Below, piece after piece: positions 1 through 7,417 of a stretch of 13,562 nucleotides of DNA; positions within the stretch are counted from its first letter, which is position 1; every line of letters starts with the position of its first letter. The notes beneath the pieces were generated by a model that searched no databases, had not been told where the DNA came from, and worked only from the letters and a program-made list of their open reading frames with translations. The DNA is taken from the NCBI GenBank assembly GCA_023246565.1, contig JAHFIE010000024.1, positions 1-13,562 on the forward strand, given 5' to 3'. This DNA comes from Candidatus Magasanikiibacteriota bacterium. GTDB taxonomy: Bacteria > Patescibacteriota > Patescibacteriia > Magasanikbacterales > UBA922. Made by a program: the position numbers and the translations under genes.

Positions 1-1
1 C

Positions 2-334
2 CAGGCATTTTTACATCCCCAGATCGAAGATTTGGGCATAACACCACTCGAATCAATGGCAGCTGGTCGTCCGGTCATTGCGTACGGTGTTGGTGGCGCG
101 ACTGAAACCGTTATTCCTGGGGAAACAGGGATCTTATTTCATGAACAAACTTGGGAAAAGGTCGTTGATACTATTTTGGCTTTTGATCCCCATGATTGGG
201 ATAGTCAAAAAATTCGTACTTGGGCAGAACGGTTTGATCGAGAGCATTTCAAACGTCGCGTAAAACACTACGTGGATGAAAAATATGCTACGTTTCAAAA
301 CGAGTTAGCGCGTTGTCGACTTGACGTACGATAG
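2..334 (+). CDS. Glycosyltransferase family 4 (group 1), C-terminal part
   Basis: The reading frame is open from the window edge (base 2) to TAG at 332-334, so the N-terminal part lies outside the window. The visible 110 residues are the nucleotide-sugar-binding C-terminal Rossmann half of a GT-B glycosyltransferase. The E-x7-E signature is present (EDLGITPLE), followed by AAGRPVIAYGVGG and a GETGILF segment, both typical of GT4 enzymes. Family members transfer a sugar from a nucleotide-sugar donor to a growing glycan at the cytoplasmic face of the membrane; the donor and acceptor cannot be read from this fragment. It is followed after a single base by another GT4 gene, which suggests one operon for surface polysaccharide or glycolipid assembly. 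Confidence 0.9.
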   Translation, partial: QAFLHPQIEDLGITPLESMAAGRPVIAYGVGGATETVIPGETGILFHEQTWEKVVDTILAFDPHDWDSQKIRTWAERFDREHFKRRVKHYVDEKYATFQNELARCRLDVR

Positions 335-335
335 T

Positions 336-1478
336 ATGAACTTGGGGATTGATGTTCGTCCGCTCATGACTCCGCATCTAACGGGAGTTGGGGAATACAC
401 GTATGAACTCCTTAGTGCGGTTTTTTCTGCTTCTTCAGAAGAAGATGAGTTTTTTTTATTGTACAATGGTCAAAAAAAAAGTACGCACTACATACCAGCA
501 TGGGAAAATCCCCATGTTCATTATGCTGGGACAAGATGGCCAAATAAATTGTTTAATGTCAGTACTTTTTTTACGCAAAGACCATTTTTATCCGCATCGA
601 TTTCATCACAACGTCCATTGGATCTAGTATTTTTACCCAATCTTAATTTTACTGCTCTTCCAAAAGGTTTGCCGTATATTCTCACGATTCATGATCTTTC
701 ATTTTTTTTATTTCCCAAATTTTTTTCTGCCAAACAACGATGGTGGCACAATCTGGTTCGACCTGAGCATTTAATTCGAGGAGCTCACCGAATTATTACA
801 CCGTCATACAATACCCGACGAGACGTGATAGAAGAATTTGGTATTTCTGAAGACAAAGTATTGACGCTCTATCCAGGGCTTTGTTCATCATTATCTTTGC
901 CTACGGAATCTGACCTCAACCGAGTGAAAAAGAAGTACAACCTACCCGAGAAGTTTGTCTTATTTCTCGGCACAACAGAACCAAGAAAAAATATTCTTGG
1001 TGTCGTAGAAGCATTTACCCTCATGAAAAAAAAGAATCCCCAGTTCGATGGAATCAGTTTGATAATTGCCGGGGCAGATGGTTGGCTTAATAAAAAAATA
1101 TATTCGGCTATTCATCGCCGATCAGACATTAAACTCATTGGCTTTGTATCAGCAGAAGATAAGGCGGCATTGTACCAATGCGCGCAGATTTTTGTATACC
1201 CAAGTTTTTATGAAGGTTTTGGTTTTCCCGTGCTCGAAGCTATGGCTTCTGGAACACCAGTCATTACAAGTAACCGTTCGTCATTGCCAGAAATTACTGA
1301 TGGCACGGCTGTACTTGCAGACCCCTACTGTATTCATGAAATTACCGAAGCTATGGAATTATTATTGACCAATGAAATTGCGCGTACTTGGTACAAAATT
1401 CGTGGATTAGAAAAAGCAAAACAATTTTCTTGGAAAAAAACTGCGCAAGAATTTTTACAAATTTGTAGAAATATTTAA
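336..1478 (+). CDS. Glycosyltransferase family 4 (group 1)
   Basis: A complete 380-aa GT-B glycosyltransferase. Residues 1-170 form the N-terminal acceptor domain, beginning NLGIDVRPLM with a TGVGEYT loop. The C-terminal donor domain carries LFLGTTEPRKN and the E-x7-E motif EGFGFPVLE near residue 292, followed by ASGTPVITSN and SSLPEI. This arrangement is typical of mannosyl- or rhamnosyl-transferase-like GT4 enzymes, but the sugar is not determined. The ATG at 336 was chosen because it lies one base after the stop of the preceding glycosyltransferase and opens at the usual N-terminus of the family; an in-frame TTG at 321 would overlap the upstream gene. No Shine-Dalgarno sequence is present, so translation is probably coupled to the upstream gene. 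A run of nine A at 472-480 is read in frame. Confidence 0.95.
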   Translation: MNLGIDVRPLMTPHLTGVGEYTYELLSAVFSASSEEDEFFLLYNGQKKSTHYIPAWENPHVHYAGTRWPNKLFNVSTFFTQRPFLSASISSQRPLDLVFLPNLNFTALPKGLPYILTIHDLSFFLFPKFFSAKQRWWHNLVRPEHLIRGAHRIITPSYNTRRDVIEEFGISEDKVLTLYPGLCSSLSLPTESDLNRVKKKYNLPEKFVLFLGTTEPRKNILGVVEAFTLMKKKNPQFDGISLIIAGADGWLNKKIYSAIHRRSDIKLIGFVSAEDKAALYQCAQIFVYPSFYEGFGFPVLEAMASGTPVITSNRSSLPEITDGTAVLADPYCIHEITEAMELLLTNEIARTWYKIRGLEKAKQFSWKKTAQEFLQICRNI

Positions 1479-1485
1479 TGAAAAC

Positions 1486-1562
1486 AAAAACCACCCGGCT
1501 CCTTGATCAGTTTCCATTCGGTATTATCCGGATAGACTCTGAATATGGGTTGGGTGGTTTTT
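1486..1562 (+). terminator. Long-loop inverted repeat ending in T5, glycosyltransferase operon terminator
   Basis: AAAAACCACCC at 1486-1496 is perfectly complementary to GGGTGGTTTTT at 1552-1562. That gives an 11-bp stem with a 55-nt loop, starting 7 bases after the glycosyltransferase stop codon. The A-tract and T-tract make it usable in both directions, so it can also end the minus-strand mini-operon that lies to its right. The loop is unusually long for an intrinsic terminator. Confidence 0.6.
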
Positions 1563-1574
1563 GGATGCGCAGCG

Positions 1575-1606
1575 CCCCACTGGTCCCTGAACAAGCAGAC
1601 CAGGGG
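1575..1606 (-). other. GC-rich hairpin downstream of the minus-strand mini-operon
   Basis: CCCC-a-CTGGTC at 1575-1585 pairs with GACCAG-GGG at 1598-1606, with a 12-nt loop. It lies 27 bases beyond the stop of the 41-aa minus-strand gene. No T-tract follows directly on that strand, so it may be a 3'-end stabiliser rather than a complete terminator. Confidence 0.45.
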
Positions 1607-1632
1607 ACGACGCGACGAGACGAAAACAGGGA

Positions 1633-1758
1633 TCAGCCGGGGATCACCTCCCGGTCGGGGTGGAGCACGGCCATGGTCGGGGGCTTGGGACGGGGCACAG
1701 TCACGATGACAGGCTTCGCGACTGCCAAGATGAGGTTCGTGGGCCTGGGTTGGTTCAC
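1633..1758 (-). CDS. Proline-rich 41-aa small protein, translationally coupled
   Basis: A GTG-started frame of 41 codons. Its start codon overlaps the stop of the upstream minus-strand gene as GTGA, the classic arrangement for translational coupling. The product is rich in proline and valine (residues 15-30 read KPVIVTVPRPKPPTMA) and ends VIPG; I recognise no family. Codon choice is GC-rich like the gene before it and unlike the flanking glycosyltransferase and tgt genes. Support comes from the exact 4-base overlap, the matching composition and the hairpin just after the stop. The small size leaves real doubt that it is expressed as a stable protein. Confidence 0.5.
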   Translation of the reverse strand: MNQPRPTNLILAVAKPVIVTVPRPKPPTMAVLHPDREVIPG

Positions 1759-1967
1759 GCGATCCCCAGCATTGCCATCATCTGCTCGACTCGGCGCTTG
1801 TACACCACCTCGGGCGTGGGATCGACCTTGTGGTGAGCCTCGAACAGCGCCCTCGTCGCCTCGCGACGGGTGCGACCATGGCCCACGAAGGAACCCATCC
1901 GCTTCCCACTGCGTCCACGCACGATCCTCGTTCCGTCTTTTTTGAAAAGATGCTTGATGTCTTTCAC
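1755..1967 (-). CDS. GC-rich 70-aa basic small protein
   Basis: A 70-aa protein starting at GTG (1967-1965), preceded by a perfect AAGGAGG at 1978-1972 with 4 bases of spacing. It is rich in arginine and lysine: residues 10-40 include KDGTRIVRGRSGKRMGSF and HGRTRREATRALFEAHH, which could be a nucleic-acid-binding surface, although no known fold is recognised. It is first in a two-gene unit with the 41-aa gene (GTGA overlap) and has its own consensus promoter at 2024-2052. Composition is strongly GC-rich, while glycosyltransferase and tgt neighbours are AT-rich. The strong SD also sets it apart from the housekeeping genes of this window, suggesting transfer or a specialised high-expression class. 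Confidence 0.75.
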   Translation of the reverse strand: MKDIKHLFKKDGTRIVRGRSGKRMGSFVGHGRTRREATRALFEAHHKVDPTPEVVYKRRVEQMMAMLGIA

Positions 1968-2023
1968 TTCCCCTCCTTAGGGGTTGGGTTGTGTGACCCT
2001 AGGCCACGGTTAGAATGGACACC

Positions 2024-2052
2024 ATGATACGCTTTTCCATGGTGTTTGTCAA
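2024..2052 (-). promoter_or_regulatory. Sigma-70-type promoter of the 70-aa/41-aa mini-operon, with dyad
   Basis: On the minus strand TTGACA (2052-2047) is followed after 17 bp by TATCAT (2029-2024), placing the transcript start near 2017 and giving a leader of about 50 nt. A 7-bp inverted repeat, ACACCAT at 2019-2025 and ATGGTGT at 2039-2045, spans the -10 box and part of the spacer, as an operator would. Confidence 0.75.
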
Positions 2053-2072
2053 TTTTACATTGTGTACAAGAT

Positions 2073-2095
2073 AAAAAAACCGCTCTTGAGCGGCT
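2073..2095 (-). terminator. Intrinsic terminator of tgt
   Basis: Read on the minus strand, CCGCT (2093-2089) pairs with AGCGG (2084-2080) around a 4-nt loop and is followed by seven T. It begins about 57 bases after the tgt stop codon. Confidence 0.8.
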
Positions 2096-2151
2096 TTGAA
2101 TAATGTTTGTGTTCAAATTACTGTTCCATTACTTTGGGTAGAGTACAATAT

Positions 2152-3363
2152 TTACCCTAACCACGTTTTTTTTAATTCCAAAAAATTATCGTCTTTAATT
2201 GCCACGCGCATTTCACGCATGAGATCCAAAAAGAAATGGAGATTATGGAGCGTTGCCAGACGATATGCCAATAATTCTTCGGCACGAAAAAGATGGTGTA
2301 TATATGCTCGACTGTAGGTTTCACAGGTGTAGCAAGAACAGGCCGGATCAATAGGACTAGGATCAGTTCTAAATTGAGCATTATTGATATTAATTTTATA
2401 TCCTGGATTAATGTCACGATGGACAAACAAAGTACCATTACGCGCGATTCGTGTCGGTGCCACGCAATCAAACATATCAATTCCACGTTCAACGACCGTA
2501 AATAGATCAACAGGGGAATATCCCACGCCCATGGTGTAATGTGGTTTATCTTCTGGAATAAAAGGGTTTACCCAATCCAAAATATTTGCTGTGGCTGCCA
2601 TATTGTAGCCAATTGATTCACCACCAATTGCAATACCATCGAAATCCAGACTCGAAATATACTCTGCAGAAGCTTCGCGTAATTCTTTATAATTCGCGCC
2701 TTGGATAATACCAAATAAAAATCGTTGATAATCAGCTGCTTCAAATTTCTGGTGAGCAGAAAGTGATCGTTCAGCCCAACGATGCGTGCGTTCCATGGCT
2801 GCGCGTGTGTATGATGCATCTGCTGTGTCAGATGTGCATTCATCAAATGCCATAATAATATCTGCACCAAGTTTGTGCTGGATGTCGATTGATGATTCTG
2901 GAGTAAACCGGTGGGTTGATCCATCAAGATGTGAACGAAATGTCACACCATCTTCATCAATCGTCACAAGTTTTCCTTGTTCAATATGTTTTTTTTGAAC
3001 GTCAACAATCGTTTCTCCGACATTACTTTCTGATTTTTTTATCCGTGTATTATTTCCTAAACTAAAAACTTGGAAACCACCACTATCCGTTAAAATTGGT
3101 CCGTTCCAGTGCATAAATTTATGCAACCCACCAAATTGTGCAATAAGATCTTCGCCCGGGCGTAAGTGAAGATGGTATGTATTTCCTAAAATAATTTCTG
3201 TTTCCAATGCGCGTAAATCATCCTGGTCAATACTTTTGACGGTTCCTTGGGTACCCACCGGCATAAAGACCGGTGTTTCAATAGTACCGTGGCCAGTCTT
3301 AATGATACCGGTTCGAGCACGGGAATTTTTGTCCTGGTGAGTTATGGTAAAAAATGTGTTCAT
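2152..3363 (-). CDS. tgt: Queuine/preQ1 tRNA-guanine transglycosylase
   Basis: A 403-aa tRNA-guanine(34) transglycosylase, which exchanges G34 of GUN-anticodon tRNAs (Asp, Asn, His, Tyr) for a queuosine precursor. The TDSGGFQVF motif holds Asp93, and MFDCVAPTRIARNG holds the nucleophile Asp299. The zinc site is C342-x-C344-xx-C347 with His373, at the family's spacing. The protein is longer than the usual ~375 aa because of about 25 extra residues around 103-130, between DSGGFQVFSL and the VTFRSHLDGS segment. The base-recognition loop reads GGESIGYN, which differs somewhat from the common bacterial GG-L/E-xVGE. No SD precedes the ATG, and the -10 box lies only 9 bases upstream, so the mRNA is predicted to be essentially leaderless. 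No queuosine biosynthesis genes lie nearby. Confidence 0.97.
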   Translation of the reverse strand: MNTFFTITHQDKNSRARTGIIKTGHGTIETPVFMPVGTQGTVKSIDQDDLRALETEIILGNTYHLHLRPGEDLIAQFGGLHKFMHWNGPILTDSGGFQVFSLGNNTRIKKSESNVGETIVDVQKKHIEQGKLVTIDEDGVTFRSHLDGSTHRFTPESSIDIQHKLGADIIMAFDECTSDTADASYTRAAMERTHRWAERSLSAHQKFEAADYQRFLFGIIQGANYKELREASAEYISSLDFDGIAIGGESIGYNMAATANILDWVNPFIPEDKPHYTMGVGYSPVDLFTVVERGIDMFDCVAPTRIARNGTLFVHRDINPGYKININNAQFRTDPSPIDPACSCYTCETYSRAYIHHLFRAEELLAYRLATLHNLHFFLDLMREMRVAIKDDNFLELKKTWLG

Positions 3364-3372
3364 AATCTGTTC

Positions 3373-3401
3373 ATGTTACTTTTTTTTTGAAAAAAAATCA
3401 A
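3373..3401 (-). promoter_or_regulatory. Promoter of tgt predicting a leaderless mRNA
   Basis: On the minus strand TTGATT (3401-3396) and TAACAT (3378-3373) are separated by 17 bp of A/T tracts. The expected start, about 7 nt past the -10 box, is near 3366, while the tgt ATG begins at 3363. The 5' leader would therefore be about 3 nt. Confidence 0.55.
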
Positions 3402-3414
3402 GATCTATTTCCAT

Positions 3415-3442
3415 TTGCCAGTCTGCAAACTTGTGATATGAT
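3415..3442 (+). promoter_or_regulatory. Promoter of the 227-aa gene and protease
   Basis: TTGCCA (3415-3420), a 16-bp spacer and TATGAT (3437-3442) preceded by TGA, i.e. an extended -10. The ATG at 3473 would have a leader of about 24 nt with no SD. The promoter diverges from that of tgt. Confidence 0.5.
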
Positions 3443-3472
3443 AACGGCATTATATACATCAATTGTATTACT

Positions 3473-4156
3473 ATGACTGAAGGTGAAGTTAGTTTTAATC
3501 CTTCTTTGGTGAAAGATCCTGGTCCGAATCGTAAATATAGTATTGGTGACCGAACGAGTCATTGGGGTGAGGCTGACGAATTTAATGAAAGTTATCTCCA
3601 TGCTGTGGAGATGGGTTTTATTCTTAAAGATGGTACTTTGACCGAGGCTGGCGTGACAGAATTAGAAAGAATAGATACTGAATCACGTTTAGCCATGACA
3701 CATACGAGATCAATGAATGTTTCTCTTCATGAGCCAGACTCTCGGAGGTCATCTTCTGAAATAGTTGATCCGGATTCAGGCGATCTTGGTATTGAAAAAC
3801 AAACAAGAACTGGTTTTAGAACAAGTGCATCAGCACGGCTTGAAGCACGAGTGGATCAGGAATTGGTTGATAAAGAATTAACTGACCAGATCCATGAAAT
3901 GCTTGAAAAACGTGGGTATAATGTGACGGGAATTGAATTACACGAAGATTCTGGAGAACCCAGGGGCGAACGACGATTTATCTTAACCATTAAATTTAAA
4001 TCAGGACCAGATAAAAAAGGTGGTGGAAAAGTTCGTAATCTTAAATTAGTTGGAAGTCATGGTGATTTAGTACATGAAATAGCACATGCTGATTTGAATT
4101 TACCCACAACGATTCGTCCTGAACGATCCCGTCGTGCTCGTCGACCACGACCATAA
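3473..4156 (+). CDS. Hypothetical protein, 227 aa, arginine-rich C-terminus
   Basis: I do not recognise a family. The protein is hydrophilic with no signal peptide or membrane segment. The first half is acidic and low in structure-forming motifs. Residues about 120-210 look like a small folded alpha/beta domain: a helix DQIHEMLEKRGY followed by strand-like GERRFILTIKFK, then VRNLKLVGSHGDLVHEIAHA. The tail is very basic (PERSRRARRPRP) and could bind nucleic acid or acidic surfaces. The ATG at 3473 is the first in the frame after a plausible promoter and has no SD. It lies 2 bases upstream of the C39-like protease, so the two probably share one transcript; a partner or substrate relationship is possible but not shown. 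Confidence 0.75.
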   Translation: MTEGEVSFNPSLVKDPGPNRKYSIGDRTSHWGEADEFNESYLHAVEMGFILKDGTLTEAGVTELERIDTESRLAMTHTRSMNVSLHEPDSRRSSSEIVDPDSGDLGIEKQTRTGFRTSASARLEARVDQELVDKELTDQIHEMLEKRGYNVTGIELHEDSGEPRGERRFILTIKFKSGPDKKGGGKVRNLKLVGSHGDLVHEIAHADLNLPTTIRPERSRRARRPRP

Positions 4157-4158
4157 GT

Positions 4159-5053
4159 ATGAAAGTCCAGCCCCTTTTTGATATTTTTGCTGCTTTTCTT
4201 TCGATTGGTTTATTTTTTGCTACCCTTTGGATGTGGTATGGATTTGTACGCACCCAAACATTAGCAGTTCCGTTTGAAACAGAAATAAGTCCGGCCAATA
4301 ATGAAAGTATTCAACCATTGCCAAGTTTAAAATCTTTTGAATCTTCGAAAAAATTTAAGACTGAGCCAACATCTACGTCAGTGTCTGTTGTCACGAATAC
4401 AACCTCTGTTAAACTTAATCCAAATCACGAAAACACGACGCGTACGCCACGGGTCGCAACATCACTCTTAACTGGTTCTTTGGTTCTCAATGATACTGAT
4501 GTTCATCTAAATGTTCCCTTTACTTCACAAGCTCCAGAAAAAATTTGGGATGATCCTTGGCAAAATGCTTGTGAAGAAGCTGCAATACTCATGCTCGATG
4601 CGTATTACAAAGGTTATGGATTGAGTCCTTTATCTGCAAAGGATGAATTGCAAAGAATTATTACGTGGGAGGAACAACAAGGTTGGGGTGCGAGTATTAC
4701 GATTGAACAGGTTAAAAAAAATTGCCACTGATTATTTTAAAAGTACAAAAAAAATTACGATTGTGGAAAATCCAACCGTTGAACAGATTAAAAAATTTGT
4801 TGCGGCCGGGAGTCCCGTCTTAGTTGTTGCTGATGGAAAAGTTTTGCCAAATAAATATTATTCTCGTGGTGGACCAACCTATCATGCGTTTATTATTCGT
4901 GGCTATACCAAAGACCAATTTATTACCAATGATCCAGGAGTAAACCGTGGCGCCAATTTTGTTTTTCCGATTGCTTCAGTTATGCATGCTATGCATGATT
5001 GGCATGATGGGGATGTACAGCACGGAAAAAAAGCAATTTTAGTTATGGAATAA
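4159..5053 (+). pseudogene. Membrane-anchored C39-like cysteine peptidase, split by a frameshift
   Basis: Two overlapping frames (4159-4731 and 4643-5053) together make one protein of about 297 aa. An N-terminal membrane segment (residues 7-27) and a Ser/Thr-rich linker precede a Peptidase_C39_2-type domain. That domain begins LNVPFTSQAPE and contains the catalytic Cys in NACEEAAILM (near residue 138). The His (YHAFIIRGY) and Asn-Asp (TNDPG) lie in the second frame. The break is an A8 run at 4714-4721: with seven A the frame would read straight on into IATDYFK. Without correction, the first frame stops at 4729-4731 and lacks the catalytic His. It may be a true mutation, a homopolymer sequencing error, phase variation, or a site rescued by polymerase slippage. 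The likely role is a surface-exposed thiol peptidase. Confidence 0.85.
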
Positions 5054-5061
5054 ATTTTTGG

Positions 5062-5082
5062 CGCTGATGAGTACAATCAGCG
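5062..5082 (+). other. Hairpin downstream of the peptidase gene
   Basis: CGCTGAT (5062-5068) pairs perfectly with ATCAGCG (5076-5082) around a 7-nt loop, 8 bases after the peptidase stop codon. No T-tract follows, so it is at most a weak terminator or a 3'-end protector. Confidence 0.4.
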
Positions 5083-5132
5083 ATTGGCCGGTCGCCGACA
5101 CCATTGTTTAGGTCTTATCTTAAATCGTTCCT

Positions 5133-5206
5133 TGTCATTCTGGCGAAAGCCAGAATCTAGTATTGGATTAAATAAACACTGGATTCTGGCTTTCGCCAGA
5201 ATGACA
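5133..5206 (+). repeat. REP-like palindrome pair (BIME/MITE-like)
   Basis: The 25-bp arms 5133-5157 and 5182-5206 are perfect reverse complements, extendable by four more pairs including one G-T. Each arm is itself a palindrome, ATTCTGGC-GAAA-GCCAGAAT, with a GNRA-type loop. This resembles the widespread GTCATTC...GAATC short repeats such as the neisserial dRS3 and REP/BIME units mobilised by RAYT transposases. It sits in the intergenic space between the peptidase and the helicase. No transposase is present here. Confidence 0.8.
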
Positions 5207-5243
5207 TTCCTACAGAAAAAGTTTTCTACGAATACATTGTTGT

Positions 5244-7325
5244 ATGATCGACTACCACAAAGAATTAAATTCTGAACAATTAAAAGTCGTTGAGGGCGGG
5301 GATGGTCCTTGTTTAGTTTTGGCCGGTGCTGGGAGTGGAAAAACCAGAACCATAACCTATCGTGTGGCGTATTTATTGGAACATGGTGTGTCACCTGATG
5401 AGATTTTATTGGTAACGTTTACGAATAAGGCTGCACGCGAAATGGTTCACCGTGTTGAACAATTGACCATGGAGAAAAAAAATGTTTTACCGTGGAGTGG
5501 CACTTTTCACCACATTGCTTTTCGGTTACTTAAACAATACGCTCCCTTGCTTGGTTACGCGCATACGTTTACGGTACTTGATGCTGAAGATAGTAAAGAC
5601 ATGATTAAACTATGTTCCACTATTGAAGGTGTAGATCGAACGCAAAAACGTTTTCCTTCACCAGCAATTATTCACTCACTTATCAGTTACGCGCGCAATG
5701 CAGAACGTTCAATTACCGAAGTTGTTACCGAGCGGTATTCCAAATGGATTGATGTCATTGATGTGATCAGTCGGATTGCAGAAGACTATGATAAACGTAA
5801 ACGAGCAGTAAATGTAATGGATTTTGATGATTTATTGGTGAATGTATTACGATTGCTCGCGAGTCATCCGTCATTGGCACAAACATTATCTCAGCAGTTT
5901 CGGTATGTATTGGTAGATGAGTATCAAGACACGAATAAGATTCAAGCATCAATTATCCATGCGTTGTCCGGAGTACGCCGTAATCTTTTGGTGGTAGGGG
6001 ATGATGCGCAAAGTATTTATTCATTCCGTGCTGCTGATATCCAGAATATTTTGGATTTTGAAACTCGTTATCCAGGGGCGAAAGTATTTCGTCTTGAAAC
6101 AAATTATCGTTCTACACCAGATATTTTGGATGTGGCGAATGAGGTCATAGCAAATAATACGCGGCAATATCAAAAAGAATTAAAAAGTATACGAGAGCGA
6201 TCCGTACGACCAGAAATTCATGCTTTCCTTGATCAATCCGAGGAAGCTGAATATATTGCTGAACGAATTTTGGAACTCCGTGACGAGGGCGTTCCCCTCG
6301 ATCAAATAGTAGTTTTGTTTCGTGCTGCTTTCCACACCCAGGCTCTGGAATTAGCCTTGAATAAACATGGTATCCCGTACGAATACCGCGGCGGTATTCG
6401 TTTTTTTGAACGCGCCCATGTAAAAGATATTTTGTCTTTTTTACGTATTTACCATAATCAACATGATACGTTGGCATGGTCGCGCGTTCTATCAATGCAG
6501 GTAGGGATTGGGCCTGCAGTTGCTCAAAAAATTATTGACCACATACATCGTTCTGAATTTACTGGACCCATGGATGAATCTTTGATTGATGAAATTGCTC
6601 AATGTTTACCGGCTCGCGCGCGGATTGGTTGGCATGATTTTACTGCTATTTGGCAACGCATGACGCGTGATGAGGATACGAATCCCGGGGCTTTAATCAA
6701 TGCTGTTCTGGACTCAAAATATCATGATTATTTGGAAGCTGAATATACAGATGCTCGTGAACGTCAGGAAGATTTGGAACAATTGGCTCGTCTTGCTGAA
6801 CATGAAACTGATCTTGGAAAATTTTTGGCTGAATCAGTTTTGCAAGAACAATTTGCCCGACCCAATACTACTTTTCAAGATGATGAAAAAATTATTCTTT
6901 CCACGATTCATCAAGCCAAAGGTTTGGAATGGACTGCTGTTTTTATTTTAAATGTTGCGGCTGGACAATTTCCCAGTGAACGTTCGGTCGGAGAAGTGAA
7001 TGGTTTGGAAGAAGAACGTCGTTTGTTTTATGTTGCGGTGACGCGTGCCAAACAATATTTATATTTATCATACCCGCTCACCGGTAATCTCCATAGTTAT
7101 TTGCAAGGACCGAGTCAATTTTTATCAGAAATTTCTCCGGATAATGTGGATACCTATGGTAGTAGGGAAACAAACACTATTTTTTCTGATCCGAGTGATG
7201 CTGTGGATGACATTACGTATGTTCCTGAAGACGAACCTTTCCCCAGTCAATCGAAATCTTCTGCAACAAAAATGTCAGGACGTAGCCGGCCAACAAGTTT
7301 TTTAAAAAGTATTGATGAATTATAA
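5244..7325 (+). CDS. uvrD: UvrD/PcrA/Rep-family ATP-dependent DNA helicase
   Basis: A complete 693-aa superfamily 1A 3'-5' DNA helicase acting in nucleotide excision and mismatch repair, replication restart and clearance of protein blocks. All motifs are present: the Q motif LNSEQLKVV, Walker A GAGSGKT at residues 28-34, Ia VTFTNKAAREM, Walker B VDEYQDTN near 225, III GDDAQSIYSFR near 251, IV LETNYRST near 284, V STIHQAKGLEW near 551, and VI FYVAVTRAK near 596. Length fits PcrA/UvrD/Rep; the three cannot be separated by eye. The C-terminal ~60 residues are low in complexity and end FLKSIDEL. The ATG at 5244 has no SD. A clean bidirectional terminator follows the stop. Confidence 0.95.
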   Translation: MIDYHKELNSEQLKVVEGGDGPCLVLAGAGSGKTRTITYRVAYLLEHGVSPDEILLVTFTNKAAREMVHRVEQLTMEKKNVLPWSGTFHHIAFRLLKQYAPLLGYAHTFTVLDAEDSKDMIKLCSTIEGVDRTQKRFPSPAIIHSLISYARNAERSITEVVTERYSKWIDVIDVISRIAEDYDKRKRAVNVMDFDDLLVNVLRLLASHPSLAQTLSQQFRYVLVDEYQDTNKIQASIIHALSGVRRNLLVVGDDAQSIYSFRAADIQNILDFETRYPGAKVFRLETNYRSTPDILDVANEVIANNTRQYQKELKSIRERSVRPEIHAFLDQSEEAEYIAERILELRDEGVPLDQIVVLFRAAFHTQALELALNKHGIPYEYRGGIRFFERAHVKDILSFLRIYHNQHDTLAWSRVLSMQVGIGPAVAQKIIDHIHRSEFTGPMDESLIDEIAQCLPARARIGWHDFTAIWQRMTRDEDTNPGALINAVLDSKYHDYLEAEYTDARERQEDLEQLARLAEHETDLGKFLAESVLQEQFARPNTTFQDDEKIILSTIHQAKGLEWTAVFILNVAAGQFPSERSVGEVNGLEEERRLFYVAVTRAKQYLYLSYPLTGNLHSYLQGPSQFLSEISPDNVDTYGSRETNTIFSDPSDAVDDITYVPEDEPFPSQSKSSATKMSGRSRPTSFLKSIDEL

Positions 7326-7350
7326 AAAATCCTGATTTAACAGGATTTTT
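7325..7350 (+). terminator. Terminator of the helicase gene, bidirectional
   Basis: AAAAATCCTG (7325-7334) pairs perfectly with CAGGATTTTT (7341-7350) around a 6-nt loop, overlapping the end of the helicase stop codon. A- and T-tracts on both sides allow it to serve the converging minus-strand zinc-ribbon gene as well. Confidence 0.85.
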
Positions 7351-7357
7351 AGTCACC

Positions 7358-7417
7358 AATCTCTGCTCCCCGCAAACGAAAATTTTTTCCATCTGTGGGG
7401 ATTTTGAAGCAGAGATT
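7358..7417 (-). repeat. Nested inverted repeat at the 3' end of the zinc-ribbon mini-gene
   Basis: AATCTCTGCT (7358-7367) is the exact complement of AGCAGAGATT (7408-7417), and inside it CCCC (7368-7371) can pair with GGGG (7397-7400). The right arm overlaps the stop codon of the minus-strand gene. Same style as the long-loop repeats at 1486-1562 and 9420-9486: a 10-11 bp perfect stem separated by 40-55 nt. Confidence 0.6.

Noticed and set aside
1478..1945. 155-aa plus-strand open frame overlapping the glycosyltransferase stop
   Set aside because: It runs antisense through the 70-aa and 41-aa minus-strand genes, which have a promoter, SD and coupling; its open length is a by-product of GC-rich DNA. 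It has no SD and crosses a terminator-like repeat.
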